Source: Oidiodendron maius Zn
Taxonomy: Eukaryota > Ascomycota > Leotiomycetes > Myxotrichaceae
Direction: 5' to 3'
Assembly: GCA_000827325.1 (NCBI GenBank)
Contig: KN832872.1
Coordinates: 2,590,096 to 2,654,095 of the forward strand
DNA length: 64,000 nt
Positions 1-10,779 of this stretch are shown here, piece after piece. Positions within the stretch are counted from its first letter, which is position 1. Every line of letters begins with the position of its first letter. The notes under the pieces are model-generated. The model made no database searches, was not told the DNA's origin, and was given only the letters and a program-made list of their open reading frames with translations. A program made the translations under genes and the position numbers.

Positions 1-191
1 AAAAGGGTGACCCCGGTTGCACGAAGGGCACGAGCTGTCTCGAGGCCAATGCCTGAGTTGGCACCCGTGACAAGAGCAACCTTGCCGGTGAGCTTGCCGA
101 CCAATCCTTCGTCCTCCACCACTTGAAGTGCTGTGGGACGAGCATCACCAGGACCCTTAGGGCTAGCATAGGCGTTGGTGTATCGAGACAT
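1..191 (-). CDS. Short-chain dehydrogenase/reductase, N-terminal part
   Basis: The first 63 codons of an NAD(P)-dependent short-chain dehydrogenase/reductase are present; the gene runs off the left edge. After a polar leader of about 35 residues comes a beta strand (KVALVTG) and then the cofactor-binding motif TGANSGIG (TGxxxGIG), near residues 46-53, followed by LETARALRATG. This is the Rossmann start of the classical or retinol-dehydrogenase-like SDR families, which oxidise or reduce alcohols and ketones. Substrate cannot be told because the catalytic YxxxK lies outside the window. The ATG at 189-191 is the only reasonable start in this frame. The next gene rightwards is a Zn(II)2Cys6 regulator, and a palindrome at 493-506 lies about 300 bp upstream of this start, so the SDR could be its target (inference). 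Confidence 0.85.
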   Translation of the reverse strand, partial: MSRYTNAYASPKGPGDARPTALQVVEDEGLVGKLTGKVALVTGANSGIGLETARALRATGVTL

Positions 192-717
192 GTCTTTTTG
201 TTCTTGATTATTGCAAGAGTTGGGATTGTGGTATGACTGTCGATCGTGAATGGTGAAAGTTCAATGCGTACAATAAGTAATGGTTGCGAGATATCAGCCT
301 TCATTAGGAAAGAGGACTTATGACTTTCATATATAGTACATTTACTTCGGTGGTGTTAGTTAACCACCCTGCTTCTGGCTTCGAAAGTCCGCCGGCGCGC
401 TCCATTTCGAGCCTGACAAGCTGGATGCTTACGAAGCGTGGCTTCGAGAACAGCCCGATGTACCACTTGAAGCGAAAGCTGTGGATCACCGACCGTATTA
501 ATACGGCAATTAGGGTTGTGTGGTGCCCTAGCTTGAGGTTAGCGCCAGGTATGAACTAGGACTAAGCTTAATGGACATACCTAGTTACTATGAGTACCGG
601 AAGAATCGGTCCTTGGAAAACCAGTGCTACGAGAACTGGCCGTAACATAGCTTGGGAGGTGGGATAATTTAATGCGTTTGCCTTGACTCCTCAACTACCC
701 TCGGACTTCCTGATACG
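192..717. other. Intergenic region: SDR promoter and regulator 3' flank
   Basis: No convincing gene. It holds the 5' flank of the SDR gene and the 3' flank of the Zn(II)2Cys6 gene. Two overlapping antiparallel ORFs of 61 and 79 codons show no recognisable domain. The notable element is the palindrome at 493-506. Confidence 0.6.
493..506. promoter_or_regulatory. Palindrome CCG-N8-CGG, candidate Zn2Cys6 site
   Basis: The sequence CCGTATTAATACGG is a perfect 14-bp palindrome. Zn(II)2Cys6 regulators are known to bind pairs of CGG triplets; here they are everted (CCG...CGG) with an 8-bp spacer. A copy differing only at the centre lies at 1980-1993 upstream of the adjacent Zn(II)2Cys6 gene. Binding is inferred, not shown. 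Confidence 0.45.
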
Positions 718-1907
718 CTAAGCCGCTGCGAGTCGCCGCCCTCTGTACCAATGTTGCCAACCCGAGGATGAAATGCTTGCCCACTTCAGAGCATCTTCCC
801 ATTCATCCCCGAGAACCTGCCTGATATGTCCTAACAAAGCGCCTGGCCAGATTCTCATGCACCAGAACTTTTTCACAAAGCTCATCAAGACAGTAAAGTG
901 AGCCAGAATAACGAGTGCCATAGCATGCCGCGCCCAGCACATGTCTAGAAAGATCTGATCTACCTCGATTCCCCAGCCCCATATCACCTTAGCCGATTCG
1001 GAGTCTTCAGAGTTATCCAATAGCTTTGTAATGCGGCTGAACAGCTCTTCGACGGCATGGAGGCATGCCGCCCTCTGTCCTCCCTCACACCACCGCTCTA
1101 TACATTCTCGAAGAGGCGCAAGCTGCGGAAATCTTATTTCGAGATCCTGCAGACCTTCCCCGCGGTTGCCGCCGGGTTTAGCCAGAAGCCATGATTCTGA
1201 AATGATTAGAGGGGAAAAGTTCTGCCGGACGAACACCGTGGTGGACCTGCTAAACTGGAGCGCCCGCAAAAGCTCCTCGATAGGATCGAACTGTGCCTGT
1301 AGAGAACGGACGTGAGCGGTGCGTAACGGAGGCTCCGCTACTGTGTACATTGAGGCAAAAGCGGAGAACCCCAGCAAGGCTCGATGCTGGGTCTGGTCAA
1401 GGGAATGGAGGTGCGGCCTTGCTCGGGTAATGGCAGCCTGGTTATGCGCGACGGCTCGAGTGTACCACTTAGACTGGGATTGGTCTTGACTGTAGAGCTG
1501 GAGGGCCGTGAGGCTGAGGATGCTATTCAGTAAGTAATGATGAGAGAACCCCAAGCGGACAAGGTCATGTTGCAGGTGCATCGTGGTTTCTGACAAAAAG
1601 CCTGTGACGGAATGGCGGTGCCAGTGATCCAGCAGCTCGAGGTCAACCAGACTATCCTCGTTGAGTGGCGTGATGCTCAAGCTAGGAGACGAAAAGCTGC
1701 ACAGGATATTCGCCCGCTTGCACTGGAGGCATTGCGGATGGACCTCGTTGCACTACCGATATAGACGGTTCAGCTGTGGGCTTGGACACGATGAGTAGCG
1801 GTAACAGGGAACGGGGCTCGCCATACCTTAGCGTGCCGCTCCTTGCATTGTACACAGCCTTCCCGAGATTTTCTGTGCGCTTTGCGCTTTTTGATCGTAG
1901 TTGCCAT
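718..1907 (-). CDS. Zn(II)2Cys6 fungal transcription factor
   Basis: A binuclear zinc cluster regulator of 371 residues in two exons (1827-1907 and 718-1752). The 74-nt intron at 1753-1826 splits the zinc cluster. Exon 1 gives a basic start and CVQCKERHAK; exon 2 opens with CNEVHPQCLQCKRANILC, so all six cysteines are present in CX2CX6CX6CX2CX6C spacing (about residues 18-45). The remainder matches the fungal-specific regulator domain of the sterol-uptake/UPC2-like type (LLDHWHRHSV, then HHYLLNSILSLTALQL), which carries ligand-sensing or repression functions in known members. The size is typical of this short subclass. The start is fixed by the zinc cluster: a model starting at the Met at 1680 would lack DNA binding. 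The gene is nuclear by family. A palindrome of CGG triplets lies 73 bp upstream, suggesting autoregulation, with the divergent-side SDR as a second possible target. Confidence 0.88.
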
Positions 1908-1979
1908 GAGCGATCGTGTCGCAGAGAGAGGCGTTGAAGTTGGATTTGTCAGGTGTGGAATGAGTCTCGGTTCAAGGCG

Positions 1980-1993
1980 CCGTATAAATACGG
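1980..1993. promoter_or_regulatory. Palindrome CCG-N8-CGG upstream of regulator
   Basis: CCGTATAAATACGG, extended by one G/C pair on each side, lies 73 bp upstream of the regulator ATG. It differs from the copy at 493-506 only in the central dinucleotide. It also contains a TATAAAT run, so part of the symmetry could reflect a TATA box. Confidence 0.45.
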
Positions 1994-2685
1994 CGGTGGA
2001 GTGCAGGGACCTCGTTTATCATACCCAACTATTATTAATCTTCTTACTCCAACTAATAACGTACAGTAAATCTATAAATGAAATTACCGCGTAAATATTA
2101 TAGGTCGTGCGGGGTTGTTTCGCACTAACCAAAATTGCCAGTTGCTTTGATCTGAGGTACCGACCGGTGTGGCGATTCTTGCATGAATCTGCGCGCCACA
2201 GCAGCCATAAGGCTCGTGACGATTTCTAGCAAGGTAGAGAGGACCTGAAACCCGGATACGGCTATTTTATAAGTATTAGAAGTAATAAGAGCTTAATGGT
2301 AGAGCTGTGGCGAAGGAACTTGATTATACTATAAAAGGGATCTCTCTGCAAATCAGGCGCGATAGCGATGACACAAACGTAAATTTCTAGGGAGAGGGGT
2401 TCAAAGTGTTTAGGAGTAAGGTACAAAACACAACTTATACCCAAAATATTTGAGATATTGATGTATGCATAGAGTTGAGATGCTTAAAGTCAAAGTAGCC
2501 ACTATTTTTTTCGGCACACAGGGTTTTTCGGCACGCAGGGATGGACGTTAAACAGTATGGCACAGACAACCAAAAAAATAGAGGACAAGTGAGACTCATG
2601 TATAAGGTGAGAAAGAGACCGGCACTTCAAAATCCTCTCACTCCTAAGTAACTCAACCACGCACCGCTTGCTCGGGTTTTTTCCA
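1994..2685. other. Intergenic region
   Basis: Upstream flank of the regulator and 3' flank of the GH55-SGNH gene. AT-rich around 2010-2110 and 2260-2500. I see no gene; short ORFs here are shadows or random. Confidence 0.55.
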
Positions 2686-5600
2686 CTAGTAATGAATAAA
2701 CCAATACAACCAAATCTTAAAAGCTTCAGATCCCAAACCAATCGACTTGGGATGGAAGGACTTCTCAAGCCAGGTTGGTAAGAACAGGTTGAACTGGAAG
2801 GAACTTGGCAGCGCATCTCCGTCGCTAGGATCGCTATAGTAAATCTGCGAAGGATCGATTGTCGCATTATTCTCCGCATAGTATTGCGCGAATCCACACA
2901 TAAACATCTGGCCCCAGTCATCGTTATTATCAGCATCATCAGTGCAAGTGTCCGGATCGATCTGTGTTAGGTCGACAGTACCGGTATCATTGAATATGTT
3001 GTAATTCCAGTTTGGTGAAGTGCCTGTCTGTGCGGTCTCGTCACCGGTTGCGGGTGCGAAGAACCATGCATCAGATTTCCAGTCGGGCCAGGGGTCGCAG
3101 AAGCGGTGATTTTCGTACTGAGCATCGATATCCACGTAGCGAATGAACCTTTGTGATCCCGCATCTGCCATTTCTTGGTTGACTGTGTTTATGGCCTGAT
3201 TAATTGCGATATTGAGTGCTATGACATCGTCATTCACCCACTCACGAAGTGCCGTCGTAAGTTCCGCTCCGAAGGCAGGTACGAATTTTTTGCTGTTACA
3301 TCGCTCGTCTATGGCGTTGAAAAACCTAGCATACCCAGTGACATAGAGCTTGAAGTTTATCACCGGCATCAGAGCAATTATCTGGCGATACGTGTTCGTC
3401 AAATTGGTTTGCAACTCGGCGGAAGCGATCCGGGATTCTGTCCTGGCTCTCTCTTCCCCACAGGAACTCAGGTCGAAAAAAATGCAGCTCTTGAGAATTC
3501 TGGAAAACCCAACGTTATTGCCACCGATACTGAGTGTTGAGAAGCCTACGTTGTCCATGGAGCCTGGCGGCAGAGCCTGCATCTGTGCCACTTGACTGTC
3601 TTTTCCTGGATCTGGAGGGTTAACAACTCCTCCAGTTTTGGCGCCCGAACAGGCATAAAAATGAAAGACTGAACGGTCTCCGAGTCCAATATGGCCGGGG
3701 TCTTTCCATAGTTGGTAAGGATAAGCCTATGGAGATCCAAGAGTAAGTAAGAGGGCTGCGAAAAGACTCGCAGACATCCAAAGCGAGATGATCTGAGAAA
3801 TAAATACATACCCCTTCGCATTTTTTACATCTGTTAAAATCGTATAATCAGCAATAGTTTCCTTTAGAAGTGAGCGTAGGGTGGGAGGTTGGGAGGCTGG
3901 GAGTTGGACTACCAGCACACTCCCGAAACTTTGATGAAATAACATCAGACAAGTAGAACTTCACTTTCATAGACTTACCCGCCGTTTTGTGGATCGTCTA
4001 ATAATATGTCTCCGCAATGTGCTCCAATACCAGCTGCAAAAGAATCCCCTAGGCCGAAGAAGTTTGGATTGTCGGGAGCTACTGTGAGGTCGGGGATCGA
4101 GAATATATTCACCACACTCCACCATGGATAGCCAACGGAATTCAAATTAGTCATCGCGACTATTTCTGCAAATAAATAGTCATCTTGGCTCGAAATCATT
4201 TCTAGAGCTCCAATGGTGATTACATTTTGGACGAGGATGTTGGTTGTGTTACCTCCAAGTTGTATGAGAGCTTGTTGACAATTTGCAGTGTTCACACACC
4301 CCTCATTATAACTCTGGAACCAAGAACTGGATGCAAGTAAGTATATATATATATATATTTTTTTTCACTTTAGCTAAGTCGGAGACTTACTAAAGACCAG
4401 CTCCCGTAATCGTTATATCAGTGGAACCTATAATCGTGACGGCCCACGCCCCGTCGCATCCTGTCCGTGTCAACAAGGCCCAAATAGAATCGGAGATTGA
4501 AAATATTCGCTTACCTTGTGCATCAATTCCACAGTTACTAATGTTTAAAGTTGGGTCACCATTAAAGGTTCCTAAAAACCCACCGAATGGTCCCGGTGGT
4601 GCAATTCCTGGCTGATAGTATGGACTCTCCGTCTGAATCATACCTGCGAGGATGGTGCTTGCTTGGTAAAACTGATACTGATATAAGAGAGCATGTTCTG
4701 AAGCAGTTCCGTACATCCATAACGCTTGTGTACTTTCAATCAACATGCCTCGAGCAACGAGAACATTGATTTGGGTATTGTTCGCATCATCGATGTCATG
4801 GTCTGCAATCCAAAGCCACACATTCTCAATGTAAGCAGAGGCTGTCGTCGTGAGATGAAGAAGCATTGCTCCTCCAGTACACGATGCATCGGCGTTTGCT
4901 GGACAGTTCGCAACCTGAAAACCTGTTCCAATGGCACCACCGATGCGGAAGTGACTATCTATTATTAATTTAGTAGTCACACCTTTTGAGCTGAAAGAAT
5001 ATTCGCCTACCCCACATGCCAGCAGTACCCTGACCGTCTGCATTCATGTTCCATTCTACGGCGACTAGGCCATTTAACTTCCCAGTCGCAGTGAACAAAA
5101 GGTCAGAAATTTCCACGTTCGATGTTTGTCCTCCTTCGCTACCCACCTGTACCATGACATGAGGAGTCGATTCATCAGCAAAGTTAGCTCCGGAGGCCAT
5201 CAGTTGAGCCCAGCACTCGCCAACAATTTTTGTTCCAGCACCGACGAATATTGTATCCGTGAGAATATAGGTGCCAGCAGGAACATAAATAATGGCATTG
5301 GCACCTCCAAGCTGACCCCAATTCTCCAAGACGGCTTTGAACGCAGCTGTATCGTCGGTAACTCCATCCCTTCAAAGTATTCAGTAAGTCTTGTCATGAA
5401 TGGACAATGTAGGAGAAACCTTACCCTTTAGCGTAGTCCTTCATGTTGATAAAATCGGCCGCACTGTAGGTCTCGTACTGCGGCTTGTTACGTGTGAAAT
5501 ACCAGTCGTTTGCGTAGCCAGTACCCGAGCCGCCGCTGTTTGGAATTACAAGAGCCGCGGTTCTTGAACTGTTTAAAAAGGTCCCGTTACTGAATATCAT

Positions 5601-8014
5601 CGTCTGCCCTTCAGGATTGGCAACTGGGTCGTTGTTGTAATATTCGTTGCCAAGATCCCATATGTCAATTATTAAAGGGTTTGCCCCCGTCAAAATAGTA
5701 TTTCCGGAACTATCTTTTACGGGGACTGTCACATCAGAAAAGGCAACCTGCAAGATCTCTTAGTTAGTTTCCGTGTCAAGGTAAAATTTGGAGTTGAGAC
5801 GATCTCTCACGAGCTGTCTACTCATTATAACGAGCAAAGAACACAGAACTCTCGAGACATTGGAAATAGGAAGTAAAGTTCTGATATATTAAGGGACTTA
5901 CGTTATCCAGGAGAATGCTTGTTGTGCCTGTCGCATTGCCAGCTTCCGGTGGGGCCATGAGAATACCAGTCGTAGTCTGCTCGATAACTGCATCTTGAAG
6001 GAGGAACGATCCTGTACCACGAGTAACACCGTCTTGCCCAAGAAGACTGAACCCAACACCACAGGAAATTACTTGAATTCCTTTCCATGTCTAAAGATAT
6101 GAGCCAGTAACCAAAGTGACAGAGGGCTTGACTTACCCAGCCCCAGTCCCAAATTGTTTGAACAGCTGTGTTGCACCCGCTGAAAGTAAGATCGTTCGAG
6201 GTGAATTGCTGCTCTCCACCATCTGGTACCAAAGTTACTAAATAGCTGGAATAGATTATAAATCAGAGAGTGTGCTTACAAAGTCCAAAGTTACCGCCGT
6301 AGAACACCAAGTCGTTCATCCAACCACCACTCCCGTTCTCACAGTCTAGTGCCAAATTAGCTATGAAAATGCGTGGAAAATTAGTCTTTGTTTAATAAAG
6401 AGGAGCAGGTACAAATTCCTTGCTGGGTAGTGGAAGCCGAAGTCGTCTGAACAAAGTTGATATTTTGTAAGCTCGTAGCTTGAGCAACTTGCCTTAGTGC
6501 ATGTGCAAGTTAGCAATAGCTCAATGGAGATGAACGATGGGGTGTAAGCGAGATTTCACAAGGAGTGTCTCTACTCAAACACAATAGGAATTCTCGCAAA
6601 CTCGTGAAGTCGGGATGCTCATAAGATTACATACCAATGAAGGCCAGCAACATATGCACCTTGATCAGTGTCTGTGATGTCAATTATAAAATTACGGATT
6701 TGACGATAGAAATTTGACTAGATCAGCATTAGTGGAGGTTGCGAGCTCTGAGAAGAATACCATGCCTGTTCGATGTACCACTCCGCACCATTTCCATTGG
6801 CATAGTACTGATCGGAAGATATGACACCTAGGCCAACGAAGCTCGAAGAGGCTTTGATCGTTGGTATGTCGTTTGGATTGCCAACAAGTTGGGTGTTATA
6901 CATGGAGATGATTGTCTGACTGACGAGGTATGTGCCTTAGAGCAATAGTTCAGTACATGGCACAATGATCTCAGAGAGACTACCTACCAGCGGGAAAGTA
7001 GACCAAGGCTCCTTTTACGCTTGAGGACTCACAATTTGCTCCACAGCGATTCCCATCGCTGATGGCAAGATTAATTGCAGCTGTATCGTCCTGTGTGAAG
7101 GATATTAATTAACTCTCAATATTTTCTTCTCCGAGTGCCTTGAGCTAAAATACTTACAGTGACTCCATCTCCCTTCGCTCCATAATCTTTAACACTTCGC
7201 CAAACCTGCCTAGCTGTCAGTACCTCAGAGTAGAAAAAGAATAAGGGTTTAAATTACCTTGTAGCTTGCATTATTCCCAAGCGGTTGAGTTCCTAAGTGT
7301 GCAACTCCTTCCATCCAGAAGCTCGTGCTTTGTCGTTTGGTGATACTGGCAGAACCTTTGCTTCTGTGACCAAGGTTAAGAATTGATGAGTAGTCTGTAT
7401 AAAGGGTGCTGAGATGATGATTTCGGAGTTAGTATACTTGACTTGAATATTTCGAGGAGTAGAGATTAAATATACGTCTCAAGAGTCGGGAGCTTCTCTA
7501 CTCAGGAAATCTTCCGGAAATAGGCATATTACTCTGAGAAATTGAGAACTCACCCATTTTTGAATTTGGCAGCGGCATCGACTTCGGCTACAAGAGCGGC
7601 GGCGGCAGTTACCGCGTCATTGGGAAGTGTCAGCGGTTGTACATTAACCGCTCTCCGTTTTGTCGAAGAGGAGTGCCGAGAGGTATAGCTATTTCTCAGC
7701 GGGTTTTGAACTCTTGCTTTGTTCACGATCCGTTGTTGAGCAATAGCACTTGCTACAACCGCTCGCGCTGCTGCAATAGTAGTATCGGAAGTATTTTGAT
7801 GTTTGTTTACCGAAGCAGTCACATCTGAGGCGGGTTGAGCAATCGGAGCGTTGGCAATCTGAGCGCGGCTAGCACTAGCTATCTGTTGAAGTTCCTGGAT
7901 TTGAGATTGCGAGCCAGTGTAAGGTTGGCCGTTGAATAGGGCATTAATAACATTAAAAAACGCCAAAAAGCTTATTACAATTAGGCTTGGGCTGAAGGAT
8001 TTAGCGTCCGTCAT
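2686..8014 (-). CDS. Secreted GH55 beta-1,3-glucanase fused to SGNH esterase
   Basis: Seventeen exons join in frame to 1351 codons. Exons: 7554-8014, 7258-7408, 7158-7205, 6988-7090, 6766-6935, 6635-6717, 6413-6492, 6280-6360, 6137-6222, 5902-6090, 5425-5747, 5011-5369, 4515-4958, 4391-4460, 3979-4326, 3812-3830, 2686-3726. Residues 1-27 look like a signal peptide. Residues about 190-960 form a GH55 double beta-helix: two pectate-lyase-3 repeats (DYGAKGDGVTDDTAAI, later KGDGVTDDTAAF), IWDWGW, and the family motif MIQTESPYYQP, which I believe carries the catalytic acid. GH55 enzymes release glucose or short oligomers from beta-1,3-glucan. From about 965 follows an SGNH hydrolase: block I GLGDSFAAG (Ser nucleophile about 977), FYACSGAKTGG, block III SIGGNNVGF, block V FHPKS with the catalytic His about 1330. 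Such esterases remove acyl groups from lipids or glycans. One chain therefore carries a glucanase and an esterase, probably acting on fungal or plant wall material outside the cell. The fusion rests on phase-consistent joins, not on a transcript. Confidence 0.85.
3812..3830 (-). other. 19-nt microexon in the GH55-SGNH gene
   Basis: The exon lies between an AG acceptor and a GTATGT donor. It contributes CKKCEG plus the last base of a Gly codon. It exactly restores phase between exon 15 (ends phase 2) and exon 17 (starts phase 0), giving GGCKKCEGAYPYQL. That matches the cysteine-pair-then-YPYQL stretch usual after the GDS block of fungal SGNH proteins. Confidence 0.8.
6718..6765 (-). other. GC-AG intron in the GH55-SGNH gene
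   Basis: The only phase-consistent join between WYIEQ and SNFYRQIRNF uses a GC donor (CAG|GCATGG) and a TAG acceptor, 48 nt long, with an ACTAAT branch-like site. The nearby GTATTC donor would give the wrong phase and a stop. The product matches the usual GH55 EWYI...NNFYRQIRNF stretch. Confidence 0.65.
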
Positions 8015-9142
8015 GATATGGAGGCTAATTTAATTCAAGAGGAAGTTTGTGATAGAATTTTGACAAGCAGTAGAGGTACCACACTCGAGCAAATGAGGTA
8101 GCTGACTCTTTCAGAAACAGGGGTAGTTATCTTATTTCTCCTTATTGAAGCAGTCTATCCAAAGCCACGAAAAGAATTCAAAGGAATTGAGGGCCTCTCT
8201 CAGCAAATGACAATCAAAGGCTTGGAAATCAGCGAGAAGGATTTCTGCCTGTAAAATAATGAAAGCAAGAGAATAGGAGCCCCCAAAGTGAGCAGCTAAT
8301 TGCCATTGGTATCATATACGATATGGGTGTGGTGGAATACCAAGTTGAGGAGTTCATCCGTCTTTGAGTGAGTATTCCCGCCCTGTGCGTCTTCATGCAC
8401 CTCGCTTTGACAAGGATTTGACCATACGCACGGCCAATCGAAACAAAACTTTCACAAGGAATTACTGTAGTAAGAAGGCACAGTAAGCAGTAAGCATGCT
8501 TGTCAACCAATCCACCAATCACCGGACCTTTATTACCGGATATATCCCCAAAACGCCGAGATTCCCTTGGGAACTTGCCATACACATTAATTGAATAGCA
8601 GTCCACTCCAAAGGGCAATTCTTAGAGTTTGGAAAAGGAAAAAGAAGACGGTAGAATATAATGTCTCACGTATTCCGTTAACTATACTTAATTCAATATA
8701 TGGAACAGTTTTTATTTATCTAAAGAGACAATTTCCAAGCAATCCACCCAATGATTTGAACAACCGATATATTGTATCTCGATCAAAGAGAAGTGGGCAC
8801 AGCTATGCCTGTCAGGGCGAGGGCAAAGGACCACCAGGATGAGGGGAGTTGGTCGGCAGAAGGTCCGCTTCCTTCGGCTTCCGCCCCTGTCAAGTCTGTA
8901 CAGTAAGCTAAGGTATGGAGCCGTATCTAGCTAAAATTAATGTCGCTCGCGGTGATAAGAGCGACGCGGGGTAATAATGAGAAATCAAGTTTTAGGACCA
9001 GCTAAATCGAGGCTACCTTTCCGCTCCAGGATAACGCATTACGTGTACCTTTATTTAGCTCCTCAATCTAGCCTTCAACTTTTCTTCGTCCAAAGATACC
9101 GTAGAACGCATCAAAATCGCTACAAGACTCCTTCCTTCCAAA
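8015..9142. other. Intergenic region between GH55-SGNH and PQ-loop genes
   Basis: This is the shared upstream flank of two divergently transcribed genes. A 129-codon ORF on the minus strand (8229-8618) has no domain and no gene-like context. I see nothing else to annotate. Confidence 0.55.
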
Positions 9143-10197
9143 ATGGGAACTCCCTATTATCCACATGATTGTTCCAGATGGTTTCACACCCCAGAACGCA
9201 CGATAGCTGAGTCGTTGAGTCACGCGGTACCACACCCCAACAGAGCAAGCTGACTCCTTTCAAAGAATCGTATGCATCGGTCTAGTCATATCGTACATAC
9301 CACAGTACATTCGCATAACGTCGCATGGCACTTTCGGTATCTCCTCCTGGTGGATCCTTGCCACTGCTCTGTTCTCCACCACACAACTGGCAACCCGCTT
9401 TACCAATGCCGAGGCCAAGTATGCCTTCGACTGTGTTAACAAAGGAGAGACAAGAGGCTTCAAAGCTTACTCGACCTTACTTGGATTCATCCAATCCATC
9501 ATTCAATGGCTCTGTGCTATGGTCCTGTAAGCGAATAACTGCGAGAGACTACTTATCCACAGATAGCTAAGAATTTACCCTCAGCGTCATAATTTACTTA
9601 AAGTATCGAAATGATTCACCTCCTCAGTCCTACGATCGATCCTTGCCTACTACAGGAATCATATCGAAGCCGATATCCTCAACGAAACTAAAGGTCATCA
9701 TTGGCACATATACCTTCCTCATGCTCCCTGTGGCCCTTGCTATATTATGGCGGCCGGACTACGTTGATGACAATTTCGATCTCGACATCTGGCTCACGAT
9801 GTGGGCGATGACATTTCACGGTCTCTTTGTTATGGCCTCGATACCACTTGTGCTCCTACAATATGTACCACAAGTCATCACTACCCTGAGCCTTCACACT
9901 CGTGGCGATATAAGTATCATATCACTAGCTCTTCAGGTTGTGATGTTTGTTATCCTTGGCATAGCACAATTTTTTCGAGTGGGAATCCCGTTGTATGGAT
10001 CTCCGCAGCACAGACATCCTCCCATTCAATCGTACTTTGATTATGTCCATATGAGCCTGAATTACGTTATTACCGCTGTTGGGCAACTGGTGCTGCTGAT
10101 TGTCTGCTTAGTTGTTGATTGGGGACACATTCAAAATGGGAGCGGTATTGGCGGCGTGAAAGCAAGGGCAGATGAGACGCTCCCCCTTCTTTCATAA
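9143..10197 (+). CDS. PQ-loop repeat membrane protein
   Basis: A seven-helix PQ-loop protein (MtN3/PQ-loop family: cystinosin and vacuolar cationic amino-acid exporters such as yeast Ypq1 are members). Model: 9143-9170, 9220-9526, 9585-10197, 315 residues, all phases closing. The first PQ motif is GLVISYIPQYIRI followed by GTFGISSWWI; the second is LLQYVPQVITTLSL followed by GDISIISLALQ. Hydrophobic helices follow each, including one across the second splice (IIQWLCAMVLLVIIYLKY). Transport of a small solute across the vacuolar or lysosome-like membrane is the family role; the substrate is unknown. The two large exons are well supported by motif continuity. The first exon (M-G-T-P-Y-Y-P-H-D) and its 49-nt intron are a guess, needed because a stop precedes the second exon and no in-frame ATG follows it. 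The C-terminus is short and cytosolic-looking. Confidence 0.78.
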
Positions 10198-10779
10198 GGC
10201 TTTGTTTGTACTAGATAATGAAAGTGTTATTTCATTTTCAATTAGAGAAGGCACTCGCTTGAAGGGCAGATTTATTCACTTGATAATTTCATTTCGCAAA
10301 CCATCTGTCGAGCAAAATTCCTTTGCCTTGGCCGCAATTCGTTATTCATCTTTCTTACACTTGGTTGTTCCAAGCTAGTGAACTGGCAGGAGACACATTT
10401 CCAACCCTTTCCCTAAGTGCTCTGCAATCCAAAGAAACTTTAGCGGTCACAATTAAGCAAGGGGGAAGAGCTAGAGCGGGAATTGATGACATCAACGAAA
10501 CGATCGACAGCATGATTAACCGCTATAATTTTGTTGCTGCATATTGGTTTTCTAGAGCAGAAATGGCTGAAAATAATGATATATTAATAAAAATTTCGTA
10601 GATTTGCAAAGGAGAGATTTGAGATGTCTAATCCGTAGATTCACCTCGCGAATTGCGTCGCATGACGCAAGGACGGCTGCTGGGCCCACCTTCATAAAAT
10701 AAGATTGAGACTAAGAATCCAAAGGTATGGATTCGTTATTGTACCTGCCCAATACATCGCGAGGAGGGCATTCGTTATA
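10198..10779. other. Intergenic region (convergent 3' flanks)
   Basis: Lies between two convergent genes. A 92-codon ORF on the plus strand (10323-10601) lacks domains. Likely 3' UTRs and terminators; no clear hairpin. Confidence 0.5.

Noticed and set aside
4461-4514. In-frame read-through of the stretch between GIDAQG and CDGAWAV
   Set aside because: The 51-54-nt stretch is open, but GTAAGC donor, TTGAC branch and CAG acceptor plus family alignment favour an intron.
8229-8618. 129-codon minus-strand ORF
   Set aside because: No domain, no signal peptide, no splice partner; sits in a promoter region.
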